Positions 17,681 through 26,405 of a DNA stretch of 56,784 bases are shown here, piece after piece. The stretch's first letter is position 1. The number at the start of each line of letters is the position of its first letter. This DNA is from Bacteroides sp. Marseille-P3684 (GTDB lineage Bacteria; Bacteroidota; Bacteroidia; Bacteroidales; Bacteroidaceae), in contig NZ_LT985808.1 of the NCBI RefSeq assembly GCF_900291465.1, positions 3,649,494 to 3,706,277 on the forward strand, given 5' to 3'. The notes beneath the pieces are model-generated. The model made no database searches. It had not been told where the DNA came from and saw nothing but the letters and a program-made list of their open reading frames with translations. A program made the translations under genes and the position numbers.

Positions 17681-17688
17681 TATCTTTG
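17681..17688 (+). promoter_or_regulatory. Candidate -7 box of the Fic gene
   Basis: TATCTTTG matches TAnnTTTG exactly, 51 bases before the start codon. No good -33 box is seen. Confidence 0.5.
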
Positions 17689-17739
17689 CTTGGAGATTCC
17701 AAGATATTTTGCGAACATTGCAAAACCTAAAAGAGGCCT

Positions 17740-18873
17740 ATGATTGATTTTGACGAATACCTGCATCAAAGTGAACCGGACAAGCGGGCAAAAAGTTATG
17801 CCTGGCAGACCGCCATCGGTCTTCAAGCCGTCGATGGACTGAAAACGTCCGACTATCTGCTGGACACCGTCCGTAAAGACATCGAAGGAGAGATTGACAT
17901 CGACGAAGTTTCCCGACTGATACACAGCTATTATGAATCAAAGGGAATCCATACTGAGGAAGACGAAGAACAGCATGAGGCAGACAAGGCTTCCGTCAAT
18001 ATCCGACGACTATTGACGGAACAGACCTTTGCGTTCACATTGGTGGGACTGACTTCCATCCACCGACGGATTTTTGACGGGATATTCAAATTCGCCGGTC
18101 AAATCAGAGACTACAACATCTCCAAAAGGGAATGGGTATTGCGAGGAGAAAGTGTCCTCTATGTTTCTGCCCCGGATATCCGGATGGCCATCGAATATGA
18201 CCTGGAACAGGAACGGCAGTTCGACTATTCCGGAGTAAATCCGGAAGGCTTCATCCGGCATTTTGCCCGGTTCATTGCAGGACTGTGGCAGATACATCCT
18301 TTTGGAGAGGGAAATACCCGGACAACAGCCATATTCGCCATCAAGTATTTACGTTCCATGGGATTTCACATCGAAAACGACCTGTTTGCCAAACATGCGT
18401 GGTACTTCAGAAACGCATTGGTGCGTGCCAACTATCAGAATATCCAAAAAGGCATCACGGCCAACCGCGATTATCTGGAACGCTTCCTTCGCAACCTGCT
18501 GATGGGTGAACAGAACGAACTGCGCAACCGTTATCTCTTGGTCAATGCCCCTGAGAAACTACCTGACCCGACAAGTAACCCGACAAGCTACCCGACAAGT
18601 AACCCGACAAGTAACGACAGTCAGTGGAATATCCCCAATGAAAACGTCCATCGACTAATCGAGGTACTGGACCGTCAGCAGTTGTCCGTCAAGAGCATGC
18701 TGGCTGCCCTGAGACTGAAGAACCGGGAGAGCTTCATAGACACCTACCTGACGCCTGCCATGCAGGAGGGAGTTGTCGCCATGCTTTATCCCGACAAGCC
18801 CAAGCATCCCCGTCAGAAGTACCTGCTGACAGCCAAGGGACTCGCCCTGCTGACAGAGAAGACGAAAGGCTAA
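17740..18873 (+). CDS. Fic-domain protein with C-terminal winged-helix-like domain
   Basis: A 377-residue Fic protein, expected to transfer AMP or another nucleotide-derived group onto a target protein. The core motif near residues 187-198 reads HPFGEGNTRTTA. Catalytic His and the first Arg are kept, but the canonical GNGR Gly is Thr and the last Arg of HxFx(D/E)GNGRxxR is Ala. Near residues 45-60, DIEGEIDIDEVSRLI resembles the class II inhibitory segment (S/T)xxxE(G/N), with Arg in place of Ser/Thr. A linker of NPTS/YPTS repeats (about 276-292) leads to a C-terminal domain (RQQLSVKSMLAALRLKNRESF) typical of Fic proteins in Bacteroidetes. No separate antitoxin gene is adjacent. Its end nearly touches the convergent menA end. 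Confidence 0.88.
   Translation: MIDFDEYLHQSEPDKRAKSYAWQTAIGLQAVDGLKTSDYLLDTVRKDIEGEIDIDEVSRLIHSYYESKGIHTEEDEEQHEADKASVNIRRLLTEQTFAFTLVGLTSIHRRIFDGIFKFAGQIRDYNISKREWVLRGESVLYVSAPDIRMAIEYDLEQERQFDYSGVNPEGFIRHFARFIAGLWQIHPFGEGNTRTTAIFAIKYLRSMGFHIENDLFAKHAWYFRNALVRANYQNIQKGITANRDYLERFLRNLLMGEQNELRNRYLLVNAPEKLPDPTSNPTSYPTSNPTSNDSQWNIPNENVHRLIEVLDRQQLSVKSMLAALRLKNRESFIDTYLTPAMQEGVVAMLYPDKPKHPRQKYLLTAKGLALLTEKTKG
18567..18614 (+). repeat. In-frame 12-bp tandem repeat in the Fic gene
   Basis: Four copies of CCCGACAAGTAA (copy 2 reads CCCGACAAGCTA), encoding the PTSN/PTSY linker. Twelve bases is a multiple of three, so copy-number change would alter linker length without a frameshift. Confidence 0.85.
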
Positions 18874-18877
18874 TCCT

Positions 18878-19780
18878 CTATCCCAGGCACTGCAACAGCA
18901 ACCCGACGGTGAGCAGCAATCCGAAAAGGAAGATGTTGCGTGCCGTCATGCCCAGCACCCGGTTGAGCGCACGGCCCTGATGGAGGCTGACCATGAGCTG
19001 CCAGGTCCTGATGTGGAGGAGCAGGTAGAACTGCGGCAGGATTGCTGCCCACAGATAACCGCCTGCCACAAGCGACAGGCAACCTACGCAGGAGAGGAAG
19101 CCCAACCACAAGTAACCGGTGCTGCCGGCACGTGCCCCCCAACGGACCACTACGGTACGCTTGCCGCTGATGCGGTCCTGGTCGCGGTCGCGGAAATTGT
19201 TGACCATGAGCAACGTGTCAATGACCAGTCCGCAGGCTGTAGCACAGACCACGGATGCCCAGGTCCAGCCCCCCGTCTGCAAATAGTAGGTGAAGCAGAC
19301 CGGCACCCAACCGAAGAACACCAGCACGAGCACGTCGCCCCATCCGCGATAGGACAACCCGAGGGTATAAAGGAAGGCGAACAGCACACAGACGGCTCCC
19401 ACCAGCAACAACTCCCATCCGCCAATCCACAGCAACGGCAAGCCTGCCACACAGGCAAGCAGCGTAGTCACGACAATGCCTCCCTGCATGGCACGGGGCG
19501 TAATCCATCCCTGTGCACAGGCACGCTCGGGACCGAGCCGGTCGGTGCGGTCACTCCCTTTGCGGAAATCGAAATAGTCGTTGATGAAGTTGGCGTCAAT
19601 CTGCATGATGAAGGCAAACAGGAAGCAGAGCACACAGGGCAGGACCTGAAAGTCTGCACTCAGGTCGGCGGCTGCCAGTGCCGAACCGACCATGACCGGG
19701 ACTGCCGCAGCAGAGAGGGTCTTGGGACGTGCGGCAAGCAGCCAGGCACGCGGAGAATTGGTCTTTACGTCGTTTTCCAT
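18878..19780 (-). CDS. menA: 1,4-dihydroxy-2-naphthoate polyprenyltransferase
   Basis: Attaches the polyprenyl chain to dihydroxynaphthoate in menaquinone synthesis; inner-membrane protein of the UbiA superfamily. About eight hydrophobic segments are seen. The first Asp-rich motif is NFINDYFDFRKGSDRTDR near residue 65, and the second is NNFRDRDQDRISGKRTVVVRWG near residue 190. The 300-residue length is normal. It has its own likely promoter and is transcribed convergently with the Fic gene, with only four bases between the two coding ends. No other men genes are in the window. Confidence 0.95.
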   Translation of the reverse strand: MENDVKTNSPRAWLLAARPKTLSAAAVPVMVGSALAAADLSADFQVLPCVLCFLFAFIMQIDANFINDYFDFRKGSDRTDRLGPERACAQGWITPRAMQGGIVVTTLLACVAGLPLLWIGGWELLLVGAVCVLFAFLYTLGLSYRGWGDVLVLVFFGWVPVCFTYYLQTGGWTWASVVCATACGLVIDTLLMVNNFRDRDQDRISGKRTVVVRWGARAGSTGYLWLGFLSCVGCLSLVAGGYLWAAILPQFYLLLHIRTWQLMVSLHQGRALNRVLGMTARNIFLFGLLLTVGLLLQCLG

Positions 19781-19850
19781 TTGTTTCTGGTTTTACCGGA
19801 GAGAAGGCTTTGGGGAGAAAGGATGACACTGCCTCTCCGCCTTCCGCCTG

Positions 19851-19858
19851 CAAAAGTA
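19851..19858 (-). promoter_or_regulatory. Promoter -7 box of menA
   Basis: The minus strand reads TACTTTTG, an exact TAnnTTTG match, about 70 bases upstream of menA, with GTTG 18 bases further upstream as the -33 box. Confidence 0.6.
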
Positions 19859-19880
19859 GGCATATTCCGGAAAAGGCAAC

Positions 19881-19918
19881 GCGGGCGCTGCCGGCTTTTT
19901 ATCGCCGGAGCGTCCGCG
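19881..19918 (-). terminator. GC-rich hairpin after the BACON lipoprotein gene
   Basis: Imperfect stem of GCGGGCGC and CCGGC with GCCGG and GCGTCCGC around a T-rich loop, 37 bases past the stop codon and just before the menA promoter. Probable end of the transport-locus transcript, but no strong U-tract follows. Confidence 0.45.
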
Positions 19919-19954
19919 CTGACAAGCATCGGAAACCAATGACAGGGGAAGGGA

Positions 19955-21433
19955 TTATTTTGCCAATGAAGCGGCAACGGCCGGTTCGAAGTCATTGGTC
20001 GAGTTGTTGGTGTCGACCAGGGTGCCGTCGGTGTTGGCCTTGCGGCGCACGGCTTTCCCATAACGGCTGGTATCGTCGCTGTTGACGGCACAGTAGGTGA
20101 AGCCGGCATCGAGCGCACTGCCGAAGGGATTGTAGGCAAAGCCTTCCTTCGTACCGATTACAACCGCATCAATCACCCAGTCATTGGGAACAGCCTGGTA
20201 GTTGAACTTCGTCGAGAAGTCGCGTCCGGTCGAAGCCACCTGCCAGGAGCGTGTGCCGCTCCAGAGATAGGCCTCGTTGTCCACAAAGGTGGCGGCGGTC
20301 AGGTCGGCAGGAAGGGATACCAACACAAAGCCGTGGTTCATCTGCACGTTCAGGATGTAGATGGTCATGGAGTTGGAAATCCATACATCCATGTTCGGCA
20401 CATCGGGGTTGTCGACATCCATCATCGAGCTGACGGTCGACTCGTTGTACCACTCGAAGTCGGCTCCCGTCAGGTCGAACGAGGTGGCATTGGTCGCCTT
20501 GTAGTTCTGTGCATTGTTGACAATGAGAACGGATTCACGGGCGGCGAGAGTATGCTTGCCGCGGTCCTTCGGAATCACGTACAGCGACTGGATGGCAGCC
20601 ACGTTGTCGCGGTTGTCCGGTTCCCATTTCTGGTTGGTCATCGTGGTGCTGAGCGTCGTGATGGCACTCTCGGCGAAAGCCACGCCCCCGATTTCCAGCT
20701 CTTCGTCGGTGTTGTTGGTCAGGATGAAGTACTGCTCCATGTTGCGCGAGTCGGTCTTTCCGGTCTCGGCTATCAGGTTGCTGGTAAGGAAGACCTCCTG
20801 GAACAACAGCTCACCCGGTTCCACGTTGCGCCAGCTCTGTGACAGGTTGAGGGTGGCGAGGTGCGAGCCGTCGGTCTTGCTGACGGTCACGGCAGCCGTA
20901 CGATAGTGGTCGCCCGCCTCGTTGGCGGCAAGCGTCAGGACCACACTCCCCGACTTCTTCTCTTTCAGCTTCACCCAATCGGCATCCGTGGGGATGGTCA
21001 CTTCATAGCCTTCGTTTGCCGGCAACACGATTTCCCGGTCACCACCCTTGGCACGCACCTTGATGGTCTGGTTGCTCGGGTCGGCAGGATTCTCCGTACC
21101 TGTCTGAGTGACCACCAGAGTAGCCAGGGCACTTCCGCTGCGCACCACCAGATTGGCACTGCGCGAAGCCACTTCCCCGGATGCTTCAGCTGTCACGGTG
21201 ACTTCCGTCGTGCCGGTCCCCTGCTGGGGTGAAACGGTGTACCACGACTGTCCGTCGGTTTCGATGGTCCAGTCACCGACGGTCTGCACGGTGAAAGTGG
21301 TCGTTCCGCCTGTCACTTCGAGGTTCACCTCCCGGGTCGAGAGGGTGACTTGTACATTGTCGTCATCGTCGCTACATGCTGCCAAGCCTACCAGAAGGAG
21401 GAGCAGCAGCCATACGTTCTTAAGTTTTTCCAT
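19955..21433 (-). CDS. BACON-domain surface lipoprotein (DUF4876-like)
   Basis: A 492-residue lipoprotein whose signal peptide ends at LAAC (Cys20), followed by Ser and four Asp, matching the Bacteroidetes lipoprotein export signal and so predicting surface exposure. Two BACON-like beta-sandwich repeats (about 28-113 and 123-205, each with a DW core and a closing TQTG or SQSW) precede a larger domain (about 210-492, ELLFQEVFLTSN onward). That domain resembles DUF4876 and has lamin-tail-like features. BACON domains usually position or bind ligands outside the cell. As last gene of the receptor transcript, it may capture the ligand for the TonB receptor, analogous to a SusD although unrelated in sequence. 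Confidence 0.8.
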   Translation of the reverse strand: MEKLKNVWLLLLLLVGLAACSDDDDNVQVTLSTREVNLEVTGGTTTFTVQTVGDWTIETDGQSWYTVSPQQGTGTTEVTVTAEASGEVASRSANLVVRSGSALATLVVTQTGTENPADPSNQTIKVRAKGGDREIVLPANEGYEVTIPTDADWVKLKEKKSGSVVLTLAANEAGDHYRTAAVTVSKTDGSHLATLNLSQSWRNVEPGELLFQEVFLTSNLIAETGKTDSRNMEQYFILTNNTDEELEIGGVAFAESAITTLSTTMTNQKWEPDNRDNVAAIQSLYVIPKDRGKHTLAARESVLIVNNAQNYKATNATSFDLTGADFEWYNESTVSSMMDVDNPDVPNMDVWISNSMTIYILNVQMNHGFVLVSLPADLTAATFVDNEAYLWSGTRSWQVASTGRDFSTKFNYQAVPNDWVIDAVVIGTKEGFAYNPFGSALDAGFTYCAVNSDDTSRYGKAVRRKANTDGTLVDTNNSTNDFEPAVAASLAK

Positions 21434-21495
21434 TGCTTTGTGAGTTTATGAATTTGTTGGTTTGTAATATTCCATCATCTGCGGAAGGGCACAGC

Positions 21496-23034
21496 CTAGA
21501 AGCACAACCCTGCCGCTACCTGCAGCCTGCCGTCGCTCATGCCTTCACCGTAGAACTGCCTGCCGTAGCAAGCTGAAAGGAACAGCGCCGTGGTGAGCGA
21601 CAGGCGGCGTTGGACTCGCACCCGTGCCTCCACCATAGTCCGGCTGTCGGTCCGCCGACGGTAGGACGTTTCGAGATAACGGTAGATGCGCAGGTCGGTG
21701 TCGTCGAGCGGGATATCGAAGGTCCCCGTCAGGTTGACGGCATGCCAGCCGCCTACCGAAGCATCCAGGAGCCATGCCTTCTGCAAGCGGGTAAACCCGA
21801 CGGCTGCCCCGGCATTCACTTCCGCCACCTCCAGCCGACGGCGCGGATAGACATACTCCTCATTGGTCCACCGGAAGTCCGCCGACGGGCGCAGCGACCA
21901 TCTGCCTGCCGGACGTTTCCACTCCACCAGCCCTTCCACCCGGGCGTCTGCCTCGCGACTCTTGTAGAGTTGTTGCCCGGCAAGGGGTTGGTTATCGTTC
22001 ACATCCCCGCTGCCCATCACGTGCTCCGTTCCCTGACGGACGCTGTAGGCTCCGATGGCCTTCACTGCCCAGTCGACGTGCTGCCCGGGATGCTTGCAGG
22101 CAAGTCCTCCCGTCAGCGTGTGGACGGTCAGCGTGGTGAGTGTCGCCGTGTTCAGCCCGTCGAGGTTGCGGTCCACCGTCCAGTGGTCATAGTCAGCCAG
22201 AGCGTACCAGCCAGCCCCGTCATGGGGTACCAACGTCAGCGCGGCGTGATAACCCGTACCGCGATACTGCGTATCGGTGAACGAGGTACCGGAGTAACGG
22301 CGATAGAACGTACCCAGTCCGGTGAAGTGCAACTCGGAGGTGTTCGCTCCGTTGGGGTCGTAGAAGTCCACGCTCTGCTGCTGCTTGTACGTGCGGATGC
22401 CGCCTGCCACTCCCAGCACATAAGTGCCCGACCGATAGCCGGCGGACAGGTCGGCAGACAGCTCGGCAGTGATGTTCCGCGGACGGGGGTCCACCTGACG
22501 ATAGGCTTGCGAGGCACGGTAGCCGGCAGTGATGCCGTAGTTGAAGCGTCCGTCCATACGGGTATAGCCGCCATAGAAGTGATACTGTTCCTGCTTCAGG
22601 TCGCCCCCGATGGAGTCCGCCAGGATGTAGGGATACAGCAGGCGGTAGTCCGACGTGGAGTTCCAGCGGACGTTGCGCAGTGTCCCGTTCGTATAATCTG
22701 CTCCGGCAAAGACTGCCGAGCGGGGGTCCAGGCGGAAGTAGGACTCCACACGGAACATGCCGCCAAGAGCTCCGTCCCCTTGTGCCGGGTCAAATGCCTC
22801 GTCCTCGTGACGCCAATCCAGCTGTCCTTTCAGCTCGGTGAACGCATGGTCACTCCGAAAGAAGGCTGCCGCTGCCGAGCGGTCGGACACGAAACGTCCC
22901 GTCTGTGCGAAGGACGACAGGTGTTCCACCGTACGGAGATTGATATCGGGCTGTGCCTTCTGTTCCTGCGCCTGAAGTTTCAGGACGGGCAGTACGGCAA
23001 CGAATAGCAGTCCCAATCGAAAACGTCTGTTCAT
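21496..23034 (-). CDS. Outer-membrane beta-barrel protein (DUF6850-like)
   Basis: A 512-residue protein with an ordinary signal peptide (MNRRFRLGLLFVAVLPVLKLQAQ), then alternating aromatic/polar strands and a terminal GLCF, typical of outer-membrane barrels. There is no plug or TonB box, so it is not itself a TonB receptor. I place it in the DUF6850 group from its neighbourhood and general pattern, with moderate certainty; no enzymatic motif was found. It lies 13 bases after a small lipoprotein and 62 before the BACON lipoprotein in the TonB-receptor transcript, so it probably forms part of the same outer-membrane assembly. Confidence 0.7.
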   Translation of the reverse strand: MNRRFRLGLLFVAVLPVLKLQAQEQKAQPDINLRTVEHLSSFAQTGRFVSDRSAAAAFFRSDHAFTELKGQLDWRHEDEAFDPAQGDGALGGMFRVESYFRLDPRSAVFAGADYTNGTLRNVRWNSTSDYRLLYPYILADSIGGDLKQEQYHFYGGYTRMDGRFNYGITAGYRASQAYRQVDPRPRNITAELSADLSAGYRSGTYVLGVAGGIRTYKQQQSVDFYDPNGANTSELHFTGLGTFYRRYSGTSFTDTQYRGTGYHAALTLVPHDGAGWYALADYDHWTVDRNLDGLNTATLTTLTVHTLTGGLACKHPGQHVDWAVKAIGAYSVRQGTEHVMGSGDVNDNQPLAGQQLYKSREADARVEGLVEWKRPAGRWSLRPSADFRWTNEEYVYPRRRLEVAEVNAGAAVGFTRLQKAWLLDASVGGWHAVNLTGTFDIPLDDTDLRIYRYLETSYRRRTDSRTMVEARVRVQRRLSLTTALFLSACYGRQFYGEGMSDGRLQVAAGLCF

Positions 23035-23047
23035 GAGTGTGCTGGGT

Positions 23048-23455
23048 TTAGTTGAGTAATGTCAGTTGGAGGACGACCGCCTCGGTATCGTTGAGCAGGG
23101 TGACAGCTTTTTCGGGGTTGGCATGTTGCGAACTGCGTACCCGCGCCGTCGTCCCGTCGGAGAATGTGGCACGTGCATCGAACGAGATGAGGTAAACCCC
23201 CTTCTGCACACGGACCGTCCCGCGGTTGTTGACGAAGAGGGGAAAATCATACTCCTGCCGGTTGTTCACGTTGCGCAGGAAGGTCCCTGCCAAGGAGGCA
23301 TCTGCCTCCATCCGCACGATGGAACGCCCGTCGGACAACGAAGTCATCAGGGTGACGTCGCAAAACAGGTGTTCATCGCCCCGGTCCTCGCAGGCGGTAA
23401 GCACCGTCAGGAGTACCAGCAGACAGGGAAACAGGAAGTGGACTTGTCGTTTCAT
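23048..23455 (-). CDS. Small lipoprotein of the TonB-receptor operon
   Basis: A 135-residue lipoprotein (LTAC, Cys22, then Glu-Asp-Arg-Gly-Asp-Glu: an acidic start compatible with surface export). The mature part looks like one beta-sandwich domain (CDVTLMTSLSDGRSIVRMEADASL, later VRVQKGVYLISFDARATF), reminiscent of fimbrillin- or FimB/Mfa2-like folds. I do not recognise the family. It is tightly packed, 9 bases after the receptor and 13 before the barrel gene, so it is almost certainly co-expressed with them. Confidence 0.72.
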   Translation of the reverse strand: MKRQVHFLFPCLLVLLTVLTACEDRGDEHLFCDVTLMTSLSDGRSIVRMEADASLAGTFLRNVNNRQEYDFPLFVNNRGTVRVQKGVYLISFDARATFSDGTTARVRSSQHANPEKAVTLLNDTEAVVLQLTLLN

Positions 23456-23464
23456 AGGCTATCG

Positions 23465-26266
23465 TTACAGTTTAAAGTTCAGCTCCATGCCGAAATAGGG
23501 CTGCACATCGCGCCGCACCAGGGAGCCGTAACGGGTGCGGTAGGAGGGCGTGTAGTCCAGCAGCTTGTTGGCAAACACCGCCAGCGCAATGCGGTCGCGG
23601 TAGAGTGTCTTGGTGACTTTCAGGTTGATGTTCATGCTGAACGGTACCCGGTTGTAATCATAGGATGTCGTGTTGAACTCGCGCACCAAGGCAGAAAGCA
23701 GGGCATTTGCCGCCGACTCTTCCGTAAAAGGGTGACGCTCGTTGTTCTTGTCGATGTACTCCAGCGGATACAGGCTCCGCGGCTTGTTCCGGCTCCCGGT
23801 GAACCACAGGCACTGGAACGAGGTGGAGAAGATCAGCCCCAGACGGGGTATCTGTGTGTCGGCGGTGAAGTTGGTGTTGAACATCTCGCGCACGTAGCCG
23901 TCCTCATCCTCGTAGTAGCCGATGTAGGGATAGGACTTCCCGTCGACCACCATCGTCGGCTTGTAGTATTCGGGCAGGCTGTTGCTATAAACAGTCTTGA
24001 ACCAGGCTCCCGTGACGGTGAACTTCGTCAGCAGCGGACGGATGCGAGGTGTCGTCAACGTGAACTCCACACCGCGCTTCTGCGTACGGCTGCCGTTGAC
24101 CGTACTCGAACGGGTGGTCAGCAGGGTGTCGGTCACGTAAGGGGTAGTCTCCAGGGAGGGCGGTCCCGTCAGCGTCGACGCGTCGATTGCCGACTCGTCA
24201 TAATCCTTGTAAACCATCGTCACCGGCTCGGAGGAAGAGCGGAAGCCGGACTTCATGTCCTCCTGGAAGTAGGTGACCGAGAGCGAACAGCCTTTCCAGT
24301 CCACATCGCCACGCACCTCCCACTTGAAGTTGCGGGCGGCACGAAGCTTGAAATTCGTCGGGTCGAGCTTGAACACCCGCACGTTGATGCGCCGTTTCGC
24401 CGCGTCCGCCGACCAATAGTTCAGCTGGGTGATGTCGTAGTAGACGGGGTCTGGATAGAGCTGGTCCATCGTGGGCATCTTGGTGTGCCAGCCCGTACCG
24501 CCTGCCACCGTCAGCCTCATCTCATCGCCCGCCACCTGGAAGCGCGGCAGGTCCAGACGCACATTCAGGCGCGGGTCGAGATAGACACGCCCCTGCAAGT
24601 CGTAACGGCTGTCCAGGTTCATCAGGGTCTGGGCGCGCAGTCCCGCCATCCACTGCAGGCGGAAGGCACCCAATGGCAGCGTGGAATTGCTCTCCACAAA
24701 GAGGGCGCCCTGGTGTTGCGCAGGTATCTCGTTAAAGGCACGCGGACGCAGGTTCATGTCGACCGAGAACGGACGAGTCGGGTCAAACACCGTGCCGTCG
24801 CCGTAATTCTTGCTCATGCTCCAGTCGGCACCGGCCTTCAGTCCGTAGGATGCCTCGCCGCGCAGACGTTCAAAAGAGGTGACCACCTTTGCGTAGCCAT
24901 AAAACGGACGTCCCTCCACACGCAGGGAGGCTTCGTACCGGGAAGGGACGACCGTGACGTCGTATTCCCCTTCACCCAGGTTCGTCGAAAGCGGGACCTC
25001 GCCTGTCATGGCAACGTACTTCCAGCGGTCAATCAGGTCGTTCTCCATGGTGAAGGAGAGCGTCGCGTCGAGGCTGCGGAAGAAGCGTTCCTCGTCCTTG
25101 GCAGCCATGCGGAAGTTCGTGCCGAATGCCACCCGGTTGTAGGAGGACTTGTAACGTTCCAAAGGGATATCGCCGTTGTCCAGGTTCTTGTCGGACTTCT
25201 CGTCATCGAACGAACCGGTATAGTCCACGTTGCCACCCCACGTATAGCGGAAGGGCGAATCCGTCAGCCAGCGTTTATCCACACGGACGCTCCCCGTCAG
25301 TCGGTTGTAATTCTGCCGGTTGTTGCGTGGGTCGGACTTGGCGTCGAGGTAGTTCAAGCCGACGTTGAGCGACAGACGATCGGGGGCATCGCCCCACTCC
25401 ATCCCCTTGCCCACATACAGAAGCTTGCTCGACATGTCCGCCTTGAAGCGGGCATTCAGGTCAGTGCCGCCCCGCTTGCGGTTCACCTTCACCATGCCGC
25501 TCGTCAAGTCGCCGTATTCCACCGACGGGATACCGCGGACGACTTCAATCGACTCGATGTCGTCCGTCGAAACGGAGCGCATGTCGACGCCGCTGTTGAC
25601 AAAGCTGCTGCCGTAGTTGCTGTACGCCGGGGTGGACTGCAGGTTGGCATCGTTGCTCATGGGTACCCCGTCGATGAGGAACTGCGTCCCTAACGAAGAG
25701 GTGTTGTAGTTGCTGCCCACGGGAGATGCTTCGCGCAGACGGATGACCTGGGGTGTGGCAAAGTTGGGATCGGAGGACCGTCCGCCGGGCAACAGCTCCA
25801 GCAGGTCGGCAATGCTCGACGGCTGTATGTGGCGGATGGCGTCCAAACCGATTTTCGAAGCTGTAGAAAGGGACTTCGATTCGGATGCCGTCACCACGAC
25901 TTCACCGATGCGGATGGGGTTGTAGTTGACCCGCAGACGGACGGTGCGTTGCGAACGGTCGTCCACCGTAAGGTCGGGCTGACGAAAAGTCTGTCCCATG
26001 TAGAACACCTGCATCCGGTACGTGCCCGGCGGCAGGTTGCGGAATGTACACAGTCCGGCTTCGTCGGCTGCCACCGTATAGGTCCTGCCCTCCCCTGCTG
26101 TCAGCGAACAGGCGGCGTAGGATAGAGGTTCCTTCCCTTCCGACTCAGTGAGGATGACACGAAGCCATCGTTCCACCGGGGAAGCCTGTCGGGCACGGGA
26201 GGCGGAGCATGGGACTCCGACAAAAAAGAACAACATGAGATAAATGAGGTACGTCTGTTTCTGCAT
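23465..26266 (-). CDS. TonB-dependent outer-membrane receptor (non-SusC type)
   Basis: A 933-residue receptor. The signal peptide is followed by an N-terminal carboxypeptidase-regulatory-like domain (about 32-110, with PPGTYRMQVFYMGQ), a TonB-box-like GEVVVTAS, and a plug with DLLELLPGG, GTQFLIDGVPMSND and DDIESIEVVRGIPSVEYGDLTSGMVKV. The barrel ends YFGMELNFKL. It is not paired with a SusD. Plug-first receptors of this kind usually import metal chelates, cofactors or small ligands. It is the first gene of its transcript, with its own promoter (26290-26297) and the 18-bp shared site. The ligand is unknown; the neighbouring PepSY-TM protein and Cys/His lipoprotein make a metal or metal chelate the leading guess. 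Confidence 0.93.
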   Translation of the reverse strand: MQKQTYLIYLMLFFFVGVPCSASRARQASPVERWLRVILTESEGKEPLSYAACSLTAGEGRTYTVAADEAGLCTFRNLPPGTYRMQVFYMGQTFRQPDLTVDDRSQRTVRLRVNYNPIRIGEVVVTASESKSLSTASKIGLDAIRHIQPSSIADLLELLPGGRSSDPNFATPQVIRLREASPVGSNYNTSSLGTQFLIDGVPMSNDANLQSTPAYSNYGSSFVNSGVDMRSVSTDDIESIEVVRGIPSVEYGDLTSGMVKVNRKRGGTDLNARFKADMSSKLLYVGKGMEWGDAPDRLSLNVGLNYLDAKSDPRNNRQNYNRLTGSVRVDKRWLTDSPFRYTWGGNVDYTGSFDDEKSDKNLDNGDIPLERYKSSYNRVAFGTNFRMAAKDEERFFRSLDATLSFTMENDLIDRWKYVAMTGEVPLSTNLGEGEYDVTVVPSRYEASLRVEGRPFYGYAKVVTSFERLRGEASYGLKAGADWSMSKNYGDGTVFDPTRPFSVDMNLRPRAFNEIPAQHQGALFVESNSTLPLGAFRLQWMAGLRAQTLMNLDSRYDLQGRVYLDPRLNVRLDLPRFQVAGDEMRLTVAGGTGWHTKMPTMDQLYPDPVYYDITQLNYWSADAAKRRINVRVFKLDPTNFKLRAARNFKWEVRGDVDWKGCSLSVTYFQEDMKSGFRSSSEPVTMVYKDYDESAIDASTLTGPPSLETTPYVTDTLLTTRSSTVNGSRTQKRGVEFTLTTPRIRPLLTKFTVTGAWFKTVYSNSLPEYYKPTMVVDGKSYPYIGYYEDEDGYVREMFNTNFTADTQIPRLGLIFSTSFQCLWFTGSRNKPRSLYPLEYIDKNNERHPFTEESAANALLSALVREFNTTSYDYNRVPFSMNINLKVTKTLYRDRIALAVFANKLLDYTPSYRTRYGSLVRRDVQPYFGMELNFKL

Positions 26267-26289
26267 CCTGAATCCTTTTAATAGTCAAA

Positions 26290-26321
26290 CAAAAGTAGAG
26301 GAAGCCCTCCGGCGGCACAAT
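26290..26321 (-). promoter_or_regulatory. Promoter of the TonB-receptor transcript
   Basis: -7 box TACTTTTG (26290-26297) and -33 box ATTG (26318-26321), 20 bases apart on the minus strand. The -33 overlaps the 18-bp shared site by two bases. Confidence 0.7.
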
Positions 26322-26337
26322 CACCATTTTTAGGTAT
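26320..26337 (-). promoter_or_regulatory. Shared 18-bp operator-like site, receptor promoter
   Basis: The minus strand reads ATACCTAAAAATGGTGAT. Fourteen of 18 positions match the site at 30348-30365 read on the plus strand. The distance to the -33 and -7 boxes is identical at both promoters. A regulator-binding site is inferred. Confidence 0.6.
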
Positions 26338-26405
26338 TTTGTTATACACCCGCCAGCCGAAGGTTACCTATCGGACGAGCCGCCTGTACGGACATCCGCA
26401 CCGTT

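Larger units (their letters stand above)
16887..17739. other. Gene-free region with a palindrome array
   Basis: About 850 bases without a convincing gene between divergent purB and the Fic gene. It holds four 22-bp palindromic units (17261-17348), a related degenerate palindrome (TCAAACGATTCGTTTGA, 17607-17623) and the probable Fic promoter. Short open frames here lack plausible composition and starts. Confidence 0.7.

Noticed and set aside
21610-23007. A 465-codon plus-strand frame opposite the beta-barrel gene
   Set aside because: Antisense shadow in a GC-rich gene; no signal peptide or family motif.
23066-25693. An 875-codon open frame on the plus strand opposite the TonB receptor
   Set aside because: It mirrors a high-GC gene with clear receptor domains; the antisense translation has no recognisable motif and no promoter.
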